From assembly GCA_005883305.1 (NCBI GenBank), contig VBAC01000001.1, positions 2,356,001 to 2,420,000 on the forward strand: DNA of 64,000 bases, in the 5' to 3' direction. This document shows, piece after piece, positions 53,196 to 60,553 of the stretch. The notes under the pieces were generated by a model, which ran no database searches, was not told where the DNA came from, and was given only the letters and a program-made list of their open reading frames with translations. A program made the translations under genes and the position numbers. The number at the start of each line of letters is the position of its first letter. Positions within the stretch are counted from its first letter, which is position 1. This stretch comes from Alphaproteobacteria bacterium. GTDB taxonomy: Bacteria > Pseudomonadota > Alphaproteobacteria > Sphingomonadales > Sphingomonadaceae.

Positions 53196-53549
53196 TTAGA
53201 CGGTGAAGCTCTCGCCGCAGCCGCAGGCGCCCTTGGCGTTGGGATTTTCGAAGACGAATCCGGCAACGAAATCGTCCTCGCGCCAGTCCATCGTCGATCC
53301 GACGAGATAGAGGACCGACGCGCCGTCGATATAGAAGGCGCCGCCCGGCGTCTCGATCTTCTCGTCGAACTTCGCCTCCTCGGTGACGTAATCGACCGAG
53401 TAAGCGAGGCCCGAACAGCCGCGGCGCGGGGTCGACAGCTTGACCCCGATCGCGCCCTCGGGCGCGCGCGCCATCAATTCGGCGACGCGGGCCTCGGCGG
53501 CTGGAGTGAGGGTGACGGCGGCGGGTCGGGCTCTCTGCTGCACCGTCAT
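53196..53549 (-). CDS. sufA: A-type Fe-S carrier protein (SufA/IscA/HesB)
   Basis: Carrier or scaffold for iron-sulfur clusters. The 117-residue protein has the three conserved ligands: Cys in PRRGCSGLAYSVDY and CxC in KGACGCGESFTV. Additional match DGASVLYLVGSTMDWREDDFVAGFVFENPNAKG. The ATG at 53547-53549 gives the usual length; the frame is open upstream to 53711 but that region is repeat DNA. In the suf operon, downstream of the DUF59 gene. Confidence 0.93.
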   Translation of the reverse strand: MTVQQRARPAAVTLTPAAEARVAELMARAPEGAIGVKLSTPRRGCSGLAYSVDYVTEEAKFDEKIETPGGAFYIDGASVLYLVGSTMDWREDDFVAGFVFENPNAKGACGCGESFTV

Positions 53550-53567
53550 CTCCCGATGCCCCTCTGA

Positions 53568-53670
53568 TCCGTTCGTGTCGAGCGAAGTCGAGACACCCCT
53601 TCGAGCGGCAGCGAGAAAGAGCCTCGGCTTCGCTCGGCGGGGTCCCTCGACTTCGCTCGGGACGAACGGG
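53568..53670. repeat. Palindromic element 1 in the suf region
   Basis: Two facing arms, CCGTTCGTGTCGAGCGAAG (from 53569) and its imperfect complement ending at 53669, each about 29 nt, flank a 43-nt centre with further GCTTCGCTCGG palindromy. Located between sufA and the DUF59 gene. Open frames on both strands read through it, so it disturbs no stop. This type is frequent in sphingomonad intergenic DNA. Confidence 0.8.
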
Positions 53671-53691
53671 TTAGGGCGTGCGGTCGCACCA

Positions 53692-54162
53692 TCACAACAT
53701 CCCCAGTTCAAGCCGGGCCTCGTCGGTCATCTTCTGCGGGTCCCAGGGCGGCTGCCAGACCAATTCGACCTCGGCATCGCCGATGCCCGGCACCGCGCCG
53801 ACCCGAAGCTCGACCTCGCCGGGCATGGACTCGGCGACGGGGCAGTGCGGCGTGGTCAAAGTCATCTTGATCCGGGCGTGATGCTCGGGAGTGATCTCGA
53901 CGTCGTAGATCAGCCCGAGATCGTAGATGTTGACCGGGATTTCGGGGTCGTAAATGTCCTTCAGCGCGGCGATCACCTGCTCGTAGAGGTCGCCGCCAGG
54001 CTCGGCCGGCGTTGGCTCGGCCGAGGGCGGCGGCCTGGAGAGGAAGCCTTCGAGATAGTCGCGCTTGCGCTCATAGCCCTCGCGCACGTCCTCGACGCGC
54101 GCCTTGGGCGGCGGCGCGACGCCTTCGACCTCCTCGACCTCGATCTTGCGTTCCTGCTCCAT
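53692..54162 (-). CDS. SUF-system Fe-S assembly protein, DUF59 (SufT-like)
   Basis: A 156-residue protein with a C-terminal DUF59/MIP18 domain: IYDPEIPVNIYDLGLIYDVEI and TLTTPHCPVAESMPGEVE, containing the conserved Cys for cluster chemistry. The N-terminal 55 residues are charged and likely flexible. SufT-like proteins assist Fe-S maturation under high demand. Follows sufS by 10 bp. ATG at 54162 favoured; a GTG one codon upstream could also be used. Confidence 0.9.
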   Translation of the reverse strand: MEQERKIEVEEVEGVAPPPKARVEDVREGYERKRDYLEGFLSRPPPSAEPTPAEPGGDLYEQVIAALKDIYDPEIPVNIYDLGLIYDVEITPEHHARIKMTLTTPHCPVAESMPGEVELRVGAVPGIGDAEVELVWQPPWDPQKMTDEARLELGML

Positions 54163-54172
54163 CACACGATGC

Positions 54173-55369
54173 TCACCCGAAGATCCTCGTTACCCGTTCG
54201 ATTCCGCGCACCAGCGCCTCGATGTCGCGCGGCCCGTTATAGACTCCGAAGCTGGCCCGCGCCGTCGCGTCGACCCCCAGCGCGGCCATCAGCGGCTGGG
54301 CGCAATGATGGCCGGCGCGGACCGCGACATGCTCCTCGTCCAATATGGTGCCGACGTCGTGCGGATGAACCCCCTCGACCGCGAAGCTGACGATGCCGGC
54401 CGAATTCTCGGGGCCGAACAGGCGCACCGAATTGAGGCCGCGCAGGGCGTCGCGCGTCTCGCGGACCAGGGCGGCCTCGTGGGCGCGGATCGAGCCGAGG
54501 CCGATGCCGTCGACATAGTCGATCGCCGCGTGCAGGCCGACAACGCCGACGACGTGCGGAGTCCCCGCCTCGAACCGGGCCGGCGGCGGGGCGTAGGTGG
54601 TGCGATCGAACGTCACCCTGTCGATCATCGCTCCGCCGCCCTGCCAGGGCGGCATGGCCTCGAGGATCTCCGCGCGCGCCCAGAGCACACCGATGCCCGT
54701 GGGGCCGTAGAGCTTGTGGCCGGAGAAGACGTAGAAATCGCAATCGAGATCGCGGACGTCGACCGGCATGCGCGGCACCGCCTGGCAGCCGTCGAGCAGC
54801 AGCTTCGCGCCGACCGAATGGGCGATATCCGCGGCGCGCTTCGCGTCGAGCGTGGAGCCGAGCACGTTGGAGACGTGGGCGAGGGCGACCAGCTTGTGCT
54901 CGGGCCGGATCATCGCCGCCATCGCGTCGAGGTCGATGCGATGATCGTCGGTCAGTGGAACGACGTCGATCTCCGCTCCCGTCATCTGCCAGGGGACGAT
55001 GTTGCTGTGGTGCTCGAGCGTCGAGAGCAGAATCCGGTCGCCGGGCTTGAGGTGGTCGCGGCCCCAGCTCTGCGCGACGAGGTTGATCCCCTCGGTCGCG
55101 CCGCGGACGAAGACGATCTCCTCCGCCGCGGCGGCGCCGATGAAGCGGGCGACCCGGGCGCGGCTGGCCTCGAAGGCGAGCGTCATCTCCGCCGAGCGCT
55201 GATAGACGCCGCGATGGACGGTCGCGTAGGTCTCGCCATAGGCGCGGGCGACCGCGTCGATCACCATTTTGGGCTTCTGCGCGGTCGCCGCGCTGTCGAG
55301 ATAGGCCCAGCCTTCGGGGATCGCCGGGAAGTCGGCGAGCCAGTCGAGCGGGCGGGTGGAAGCTGCCAT
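54173..55369 (-). CDS. sufS: SufS-type cysteine desulfurase
   Basis: PLP enzyme that extracts sulfur from cysteine as a persulfide for Fe-S assembly. The 398-residue protein has the PLP lysine in FSGHKLYGPTG (about residue 222), the catalytic Cys in AGHHCAQPLM (group II, RxGHHCA), and THHSN-like EHHSNIVPW. The ATG at 55369 sits just outside a palindromic element; upstream in-frame sequence is repeat DNA. No sufE gene is in the window. Confidence 0.95.
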   Translation of the reverse strand: MAASTRPLDWLADFPAIPEGWAYLDSAATAQKPKMVIDAVARAYGETYATVHRGVYQRSAEMTLAFEASRARVARFIGAAAAEEIVFVRGATEGINLVAQSWGRDHLKPGDRILLSTLEHHSNIVPWQMTGAEIDVVPLTDDHRIDLDAMAAMIRPEHKLVALAHVSNVLGSTLDAKRAADIAHSVGAKLLLDGCQAVPRMPVDVRDLDCDFYVFSGHKLYGPTGIGVLWARAEILEAMPPWQGGGAMIDRVTFDRTTYAPPPARFEAGTPHVVGVVGLHAAIDYVDGIGLGSIRAHEAALVRETRDALRGLNSVRLFGPENSAGIVSFAVEGVHPHDVGTILDEEHVAVRAGHHCAQPLMAALGVDATARASFGVYNGPRDIEALVRGIERVTRIFG

Positions 55370-55376
55370 GTCCACT

Positions 55377-56543
55377 TCACCCCTCCCCTTCAGGGGAGGA
55401 GACGGGGGTGGGGGATGTGGACGAGACGCCGTGCTGCGTGACAGGCCCCACCCCAACCCCTCCCCTGAAGGGGAGGGGCTTGGCTCCTCCGAACCACTCC
55501 TCGGCATCCGCGTAGAATGTCGCGCGCACCTCCTCCTCCCCGATCCGGTCGAGCGCGTCGGCGACGAAGGCGCGGGTCAGGAGGCTCTTCGCTTCGGCGG
55601 GCTCGACGCCGCGGCTTTCGAGGTAGAAGAGCGCGCCCCGGTCGAGCTCGCCGACCGTCGCGCCGTGCGCGCATTTGACGTCGTCGGCGAAGATTTCGAG
55701 CTCGGGCTTGGCGTTGATTACTGCCGAGCGGGCCAGAAGGAGCCCCTTGAGGCTCTGCTCGGCGTCGGTCTTCTGCGCACCGCGCGCGACCTCGACCCGG
55801 GCAGCGACCGAGCAGGCGGAACGGTCGTCCGCCACCGAGCGCCAGACCTGGCGGCTCACGCCGTTCGGCACCGCGTGGCGGATGACGAGGTTGGCATCGT
55901 GCCGCTGACGGCCGCGGGCGAGCAGCGCGCCACCGGCCTCGGCATAGGCCTCCTCCCCAGTGAGGAGAATCTCGCCGTCGAGCCTGGTGTCTGCGCCGCC
56001 CGCCGCGAGCATGGTCGTCGTCAGGCTCGCGCCCGCGCCCAATTCCGCCTGGTCGGTGAGGCTGACGAAGCCGCTTTCCCCAAGCAGCCGCCGGCTCAGC
56101 ATCAGCCGGGCGCTCTTGCCGAGGCGGATCGCGGTCAGGCGGTTGGCCCAGCCCTGGCCGACGAAGGTCTCGACCACCGAGCATTGCGCGTCGGCATCGA
56201 GCACCATCTCGGCCGCGAGATGGTCGGCGGCGCCTGTCGAGACGTGGACGATCTGGACGAGGCCGGGCGCCGCCTGATCCCGCCCGAGACGCAGCGACCA
56301 GCCGCTCTTGCCCGCGAGGCCGCCGAGCGGATGGCGGGTCTCGATGTTGAGCGGGGCGAATTCGACGTCGCCGGAGCGCAGAGCGCCGTCGACGAACAGC
56401 AGCCGCACGCCCTTGTCGCAATCGATCCAGGGCAGCGCGTCCGGAACCTTCCCCGAGGGCGCCGCCTCAGCCAGCGCCGGAAGCGCGGAGAGATCGCTCC
56501 AGCGCCAGCCTTCCGTGCGGTTCGAGGGAAGGTCGAGGGGCAT
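55377..56543 (-). CDS. sufD: SufD, Fe-S cluster scaffold subunit, repeat-derived C-terminus
   Basis: Component of the SufBC2D scaffold complex. The 388-residue protein starts MPLDLPSNRTEGWRWSDL, contains the SufBD core beta-helix pattern (HAVPNGVSRQVWRSVADD, ADDVKCAHGATVGELD, LTRAFVADALDRIG) and ends in a Pro/Gly/Ser tail. The last 34 residues (from about 355, KPLPFRGG onward) are encoded by palindromic element 2, unlike other SufD. The start lies 316 bp beyond the sufC stop, where normally the two genes touch. The function of the core should be retained. Confidence 0.93.
   Translation of the reverse strand: MPLDLPSNRTEGWRWSDLSALPALAEAAPSGKVPDALPWIDCDKGVRLLFVDGALRSGDVEFAPLNIETRHPLGGLAGKSGWSLRLGRDQAAPGLVQIVHVSTGAADHLAAEMVLDADAQCSVVETFVGQGWANRLTAIRLGKSARLMLSRRLLGESGFVSLTDQAELGAGASLTTTMLAAGGADTRLDGEILLTGEEAYAEAGGALLARGRQRHDANLVIRHAVPNGVSRQVWRSVADDRSACSVAARVEVARGAQKTDAEQSLKGLLLARSAVINAKPELEIFADDVKCAHGATVGELDRGALFYLESRGVEPAEAKSLLTRAFVADALDRIGEEEVRATFYADAEEWFGGAKPLPFRGGVGVGPVTQHGVSSTSPTPVSSPEGEG
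55378..55479. repeat. Palindromic element 2 in the suf region, 3' end of sufD
   Basis: Arms ACCCCTCCCCTTCAGGGG at the left and its complement-like ACCCCTCCCCTGAAGGGG at the right flank about 55 bp of spacer. Each arm is itself palindromic (CCCCTTCAGGGG type). It lies between sufS and sufD and is read in frame by sufD as its last 34 codons. Confidence 0.85.
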
Positions 56544-56710
56544 CAGGCGCGCCCGAACCTGAACGGAAGTTTCCGAAGTTTCCGGTTCCCTGGGGCAAAA
56601 AAAGTCACGGACCCGAGCGCGCCGCCAGTCCCTGTTTGCAGGCCTGGGCGACGGTCGCGCATCGGAGCGATGTAAGCACGATTCGGGGCATGTAGGAAAG
56701 GGGCCGCAAA

Positions 56711-56845
56711 CTCCTCCCCGGAACGGCGAGGGGGACCGCGACGCGAAGCGGCGTGGTGGTGGGGTCGACGGCGCAAGCGGGCGTGGCAAGGCCCCGACCC
56801 CTCCACCATGCTTCGCACGGTCCCCCTTCCCGTTCCGGGGAGGAA
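56711..56845. repeat. Palindromic element 3 in the suf region, sufC-sufD spacer
   Basis: Long hairpin of 135 bp. Outer arms of 28 nt (CTCCTCCCCGGAACG from 56711, complement ending 56845) have about three mismatches; inner arms are GGTGGTGGGGTC and GACCCCTCCACC. It occupies the 316-bp gap (56544-56859) between sufC and sufD; the remainder (56570-56700) has a run of seven T on the minus strand near 56598-56604 and otherwise nothing I can support. Confidence 0.85.
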
Positions 56846-56859
56846 TTGGAAGGCCGCGC

Positions 56860-57696
56860 TCACGCAGCGATCTCCCCATAGCCTTCGCGCTCGAGCTCGT
56901 GGGCGAGCTCGGCGCCGCCGGAGCGGACGATCCGGCCGCCGGCGAGGACGTGGACGAAATCGGGCTCCACGATGTCGAGCAGGCGCTGGTAGTGGGTGAT
57001 CAGCAGCACGGCCTTGTCGGGCTTGCGCATGATCCGGTTGATCCCTTCGCCGACGATTCGCAGCGCGTCGATGTCGAGGCCGGAATCGGTCTCGTCGAGG
57101 ATGGCGAGCCTCGGATCGATGATCCCCATCTGGACCATCTCGTTTCGCTTCTTCTCACCGCCAGAGAAGCCGACGTTGACGCTACGCTTCATCATCTCGA
57201 AATCGAGCCCGAGCGCGTCGGCCTGGGCGCGGGCGAGGCGCAGGAAATCGCCCGCCGACAATTCCGCCTCGCCGCGCGCGCGGCGCTGGGCGTTGAGCGC
57301 GGTGCGCAGGAACTGGACGCCCGAGACGCCGGGAATCTCGACCGGGTACTGGAAGCCGAGAAACATGCCGTTGGCCGCTCGCTCGTGCGGCTCCAGCGCG
57401 AGCAGGTCGATAGGCTCACTTGTGCTCCGGCCAAGGCCGGAGCCCTGCTCGCCCGCGCCCGAAGCCTGCGACGAAACGCTCCGGCCTTCGCCGGAGCACG
57501 CAGGCGGAGTAAAGATCACCGAGCCTTCGGTCACCTCATAGCCCGGCCGCCCGGCGAGCACGTAGGACAAAGTCGACTTGCCCGACCCGTTCGGCCCCAT
57601 GATCGCATGGATCTCGCCAGGATTCAGCGCGAGGCTGATTCCCTTGAGGATCGCCTTGCCGTCGACATTGGCGTGGAGGTTTTCGATTTGGAGCAT
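56860..57696 (-). CDS. sufC: SufC ATPase with in-frame repeat insertion
   Basis: ABC-type ATPase of the SufBC2D complex. The 278-residue protein (typical length 245-250) has Walker A GPNGSGKST at 34-42, the Suf-specific signature NVGFSGGEKKRNEMVQMG and Walker B with LAILDETDSGLDIDALRIV. Between GSVIF and DLLALEPHERAA it carries about 33 extra residues rich in Gly, Ser and Ala, of which 66-92 correspond to a 78-bp palindromic element. The extension sits next to the Q-loop side, away from the P-loop, so ATPase activity is plausible. ATG at 57696 overlaps the preceding stop (TGATG). Confidence 0.94.
   Translation of the reverse strand: MLQIENLHANVDGKAILKGISLALNPGEIHAIMGPNGSGKSTLSYVLAGRPGYEVTEGSVIFTPPACSGEGRSVSSQASGAGEQGSGLGRSTSEPIDLLALEPHERAANGMFLGFQYPVEIPGVSGVQFLRTALNAQRRARGEAELSAGDFLRLARAQADALGLDFEMMKRSVNVGFSGGEKKRNEMVQMGIIDPRLAILDETDSGLDIDALRIVGEGINRIMRKPDKAVLLITHYQRLLDIVEPDFVHVLAGGRIVRSGGAELAHELEREGYGEIAA
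57422..57499. repeat. Palindromic element 4, inside sufC coding sequence
   Basis: Seventy-eight bp: arms GTGCTCCGGCCAAGGCCGGAGC (starting 57422) and GCTCCGGCCTTCGCCGGAGCAC (ending 57499), each internally palindromic, face each other across 34 nt. The outermost 10 bp are perfectly inverted. The length is exactly 26 codons, so it preserves the reading frame. No stop occurs in the sufC frame. Confidence 0.93.
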
Positions 57697-58442
57697 CACT
57701 TATCCTTGGGCGCCGCGTCTTCGCCGGGCGTGGCGGGCACCGTGGCCTCGATCAGATAGTCGCTGTCGAACCGATCGAAGGCGCGCCGCACCGCCGCCTG
57801 CGCGTTGGCCTGACCGCCATACAGCCGGTTGTCGGTCTGCAATTCGAGCGCCCGCGCAAGCTGCTGCGCGCGCACCTCGCGGCAGCCGGCCAGCGCGTCC
57901 TGATTTGCCTGGCGGAGCATCTGCGGATCGGCGCCGTCGAAGCGCGGATCGCCGTTCAGGCGACCGCTGACGCAAGCCGCATAAGTCTGGAATGCGGGCA
58001 TGATCTGATAGGGGATGTCGATCGGCGCCATCGCTTCGCGCCGCGCCGCGGCTCCAGCGCCATAGCGGCGTTCCTCGTCCAGAATCTCGGGCATGTCGCG
58101 CATCTGCTGCTCCGATTCCCGGAAGACGCGGTGAACCTCGGCGGCGCGATAAGCTGACTCGCGATAATCACGCTCTCGGGAGAGCAGCCGGTCCGCCTCG
58201 GCAAGCGTAGTCCGCCTCGTGTGGCCGCAGGCGTCAATCGAATCCTCGACAGCGTCCCGGTAGCGTTGGCGATCGGCCGTGCTCATGCCGCCGCGCTGGT
58301 CCATCTCCCGCCTGAGGCAGAGCATGTAACGTTCAACCGGCGGCGCGATCGGATTGGGGATCTCGACGCCGTCATGAGGAACGTTCGGCCTCGCAACGGC
58401 AGGAGAGGCCTGGGCGAGCAGCAGCGCGGCAACAAGGATCAT
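57696..58442 (-). CDS. Hypothetical secreted protein encoded between sufB and sufC
   Basis: A 248-residue protein with a signal peptide ([16 protein letters not shown]) and no membrane segment after it. The mature part is rich in Arg, Glu and Ala with helical character: [69 protein letters not shown]. Four cysteines could form disulfides in the periplasm. No known domain is recognised. Its start overlaps the sufB stop and its stop overlaps sufC, so it is co-translated with Fe-S assembly genes, an odd place for an exported protein. Confidence 0.82.
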   Translation of the reverse strand: MILVAALLLAQASPAVARPNVPHDGVEIPNPIAPPVERYMLCLRREMDQRGGMSTADRQRYRDAVEDSIDACGHTRRTTLAEADRLLSRERDYRESAYRAAEVHRVFRESEQQMRDMPEILDEERRYGAGAAARREAMAPIDIPYQIMPAFQTYAACVSGRLNGDPRFDGADPQMLRQANQDALAGCREVRAQQLARALELQTDNRLYGGQANAQAAVRRAFDRFDSDYLIEATVPATPGEDAAPKDK

Positions 58443-59911
58443 CCGACGCTCCCCTCAAGGCTGATCCCCAGCAATTTCTGCGCCTCGACCGCGAACTCCA
58501 TCGGCAGCTGCTTGAGCACCTCGCGGGCGAAGCCGTTGACGATCAGGGCGACCGAATCCTCCGCGCTGAGGCCGCGCGACATCGCGTAGAAGAGCTGGTC
58601 GTCGCTGATCTTCGAGGTGGTCGCCTCATGCTCGATCTGCGCGGTGGGGTTGCGAACCTCGATATAGGGCACGGTGTGGGCGCCGCATTGGTCGCCGAGC
58701 AGCAGTGAATCGCACTGGGTGAAGTTGCGCACGTTCTCGGCGCCGCCGTTGACCCGGACGAGGCCGCGATAGGTGTTGTTCGACTTGCCGGCGCTGATCC
58801 CCTTGGAGACGATCGTCGAGCGGCTGCCGGCGCCGATGTGGATCATCTTGGTGCCGGTATCGGCCTGCTGGCGATTGTTGGTGACCGCGACCGAATAGAA
58901 TTCGCCGACGCTGCCCTCGCCCTTCAGGATGCAGGACGGATATTTCCAGGTAATCGCGCTTCCGGTCTCGACCTGGGTCCACGAGACCTTCGAGCGCGCT
59001 CCGGCGCACATCGCCCGCTTGGTGACGAAATTGTAGATGCCGCCCTTCCCCTCGGCATCGCCCGGATACCAGTTCTGGACGGTGGAGTATTTCACCTCCG
59101 CATCCTCGTGGGCGTAGATCTCGACCACCGCCGCGTGGAGCTGGTTCTCGTCGCGCATCGGCGCGGTGCAGCCTTCGAGGTAGGAGACGTAGCTGCCCTT
59201 GTCGGCGACGATCAGCGTGCGCTCGAACTGGCCGGTATTCTCGGCGTTGATCCGGAAATAGGTGGAGAGCTCCATCGGGCAGCGCACGCCTTCCGGCACG
59301 TAGACGAAGGTGCCGTCGGAAAAGACCGCGCTGTTGAGGCACGCGAAATAATTGTCTCGCTGGGGGACCACCGAGCCGAGATATTGGCGGACCAGATCCG
59401 GATAGTCGCGGATCGCCTCGGAGATGGAGCGGAAGATGACCCCGGCCGCTTCCAGCTCCTTGCGGAAGGTGGTGGCGACCGAGACGCTGTCGAACACCGC
59501 GTCCACCGCAACCTTGCGCGCGCCCTCGACTCCGGCGAGCACCTTCTGCTCCTCGATCGGGATTCCGAGCTTTTCGTAGACTCGCAAAATCTCGGGATCG
59601 AGCTCGTCGAGGCTGGCGAGCTTGGGCTTGGCCTTGGGCGCGGCGTAATAATAAGCGTCCTGGAAATCGATTTCGGGGATGTCGAGCTTGGCCCAGCTCA
59701 CCTCCTCCATCGTCAGCCAGGCGCGATAGGCCTTGAGCCGCCAGTCGAGCATCCACTCCGGCTCCTGCTTCTTGGCGGAGATGAAGCGGACGGTGTCCTC
59801 ATCGAGGCCCTTGGGCGCGAACTCCTGCTCGATGTCGGAGGTGAAGCCCCATTCGTAGGTCGAGGCGCGGTCGACCGCGTCCTGGGCTTCCTTGTTGCGC
59901 ACCTCGCTCAT
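58439..59911 (-). CDS. sufB: SufB, Fe-S cluster scaffold subunit
   Basis: Core scaffold protein of SufBC2D that receives sulfur and builds the cluster. The 490-residue protein has the typical start [23 protein letters not shown], then [101 protein letters not shown] and the closing [32 protein letters not shown]. The catalytic Cys and His region is intact. Start ATG at 59911 overlaps the Rrf2 stop; the open frame upstream is shadow. Confidence 0.97.
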   Translation of the reverse strand: MSEVRNKEAQDAVDRASTYEWGFTSDIEQEFAPKGLDEDTVRFISAKKQEPEWMLDWRLKAYRAWLTMEEVSWAKLDIPEIDFQDAYYYAAPKAKPKLASLDELDPEILRVYEKLGIPIEEQKVLAGVEGARKVAVDAVFDSVSVATTFRKELEAAGVIFRSISEAIRDYPDLVRQYLGSVVPQRDNYFACLNSAVFSDGTFVYVPEGVRCPMELSTYFRINAENTGQFERTLIVADKGSYVSYLEGCTAPMRDENQLHAAVVEIYAHEDAEVKYSTVQNWYPGDAEGKGGIYNFVTKRAMCAGARSKVSWTQVETGSAITWKYPSCILKGEGSVGEFYSVAVTNNRQQADTGTKMIHIGAGSRSTIVSKGISAGKSNNTYRGLVRVNGGAENVRNFTQCDSLLLGDQCGAHTVPYIEVRNPTAQIEHEATTSKISDDQLFYAMSRGLSAEDSVALIVNGFAREVLKQLPMEFAVEAQKLLGISLEGSVG

Positions 59912-60402
59912 CGCGCTTGTTCCCCGGCGAAGGTCGGGGTCCAGGACTTCGTCCCGGCCTGGGCCGGGGAGCGGGACAATTGTGCCAGCGATACCCCCGC
60001 CAGTGCGCCGCGCACCGCGTGGTTGACGACACCCATGTGGGGGCGGACCTGGCAGGCCCCTTCGAGGACACAATCGTGGCGCTCCGAGTCGACGCAGCTG
60101 GTCATCTCGATGGGTCCTTCGACCGCCTCGACGATGTCGGCGAGGCTGATCGCGGCGGGAGGCCGCGCGAGGCGGACTCCGCCCCCGGTGCCGCGGCTCG
60201 ATTCGAGCAGGCCGGCGGTCGACAGGCGGCTGACCAGCTTCTGCGCGGTGGGGAGCGGGATGCCGGTCTCGGCGGCGAGCGTCGTCGCGTTGACCTTCGG
60301 GCGCTTTCCGTTGGACGCCGGCACGAGCCCGGCTTGGCCGCAATGGCGCGCGGCGGCCGACATCATCACGACGGCATAATCGGCGAGGCTGGACAGGCGC
60401 AT
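59908..60402 (-). CDS. Rrf2-family Fe-S-sensing regulator of the suf operon
   Basis: First gene of the operon. The 164-residue protein has an N-terminal winged helix ([53 protein letters not shown]) and the three cysteines C103, C111 and C117 expected to bind a cluster, as in IscR/SufR. Presumably represses suf when clusters are plentiful. The last 21 residues (from about 144, SRSPAQAG onward) are encoded by palindromic element 5 and differ from homologues. Its stop overlaps the sufB start (ATGA). An inverted repeat upstream is a candidate operator. Confidence 0.92.
   Translation of the reverse strand: MRLSSLADYAVVMMSAAARHCGQAGLVPASNGKRPKVNATTLAAETGIPLPTAQKLVSRLSTAGLLESSRGTGGGVRLARPPAAISLADIVEAVEGPIEMTSCVDSERHDCVLEGACQVRPHMGVVNHAVRGALAGVSLAQLSRSPAQAGTKSWTPTFAGEQAR
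59919..59971. repeat. Palindromic element 5 in the suf region, 3' end of the Rrf2 gene
   Basis: Arms TTCCCCGGCGAAGGTCGGGG (59919-59939) and GGCCTGGGCCGGGGAGC (ending about 59971) are inverted with mismatches. It encodes the Rrf2 C-terminal tail on the minus strand and immediately precedes the sufB start. Confidence 0.75.
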
Positions 60403-60413
60403 GGGCTCGGGCT

Positions 60414-60438
60414 CAATCGGATCGATTCGTTCCGATTG
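60414..60438. promoter_or_regulatory. Candidate Rrf2-type operator
   Basis: Perfect 8-bp inverted repeat CAATCGGA (60414-60421) and TCCGATTG (60431-60438) with a 9-nt centre, 12 bp upstream of the regulator start codon on the minus strand. The size and spacing fit a dimeric Rrf2/IscR-like protein and would allow autoregulation of the suf operon. Operator identity is inferred. Confidence 0.5.
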
Positions 60439-60469
60439 GACCTTTGGTCGTCTTAGGCACGAAAATCAA

Positions 60470-60543
60470 CCGTCATCGCGAGGAGCGAAGCGACGCGGCG
60501 ATCCAGCACGGGACTGGATTGCTTCGCTGCGCTCGCAATGACA
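60470..60543. repeat. Palindromic element 6, between the suf regulator and pyrD
   Basis: Arms CGTCATCGCGAGGAGCGAAG (from 60471) and GCTTCGCTGCGCTCGCAATGA (ending about 60541) face each other around CGGCGATCCAG and CTGGATTG. This is a widespread proteobacterial palindromic class. It fills most of the divergent promoter region of the suf regulator and pyrD. Confidence 0.85.
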
Positions 60544-60553
60544 GGAGAGGGCG

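Noticed and set aside
53568-60543. Repeats near suf considered as a CRISPR array
   Set aside because: Repeats are of different sequence, unevenly spaced, partly coding, and no cas gene is present.
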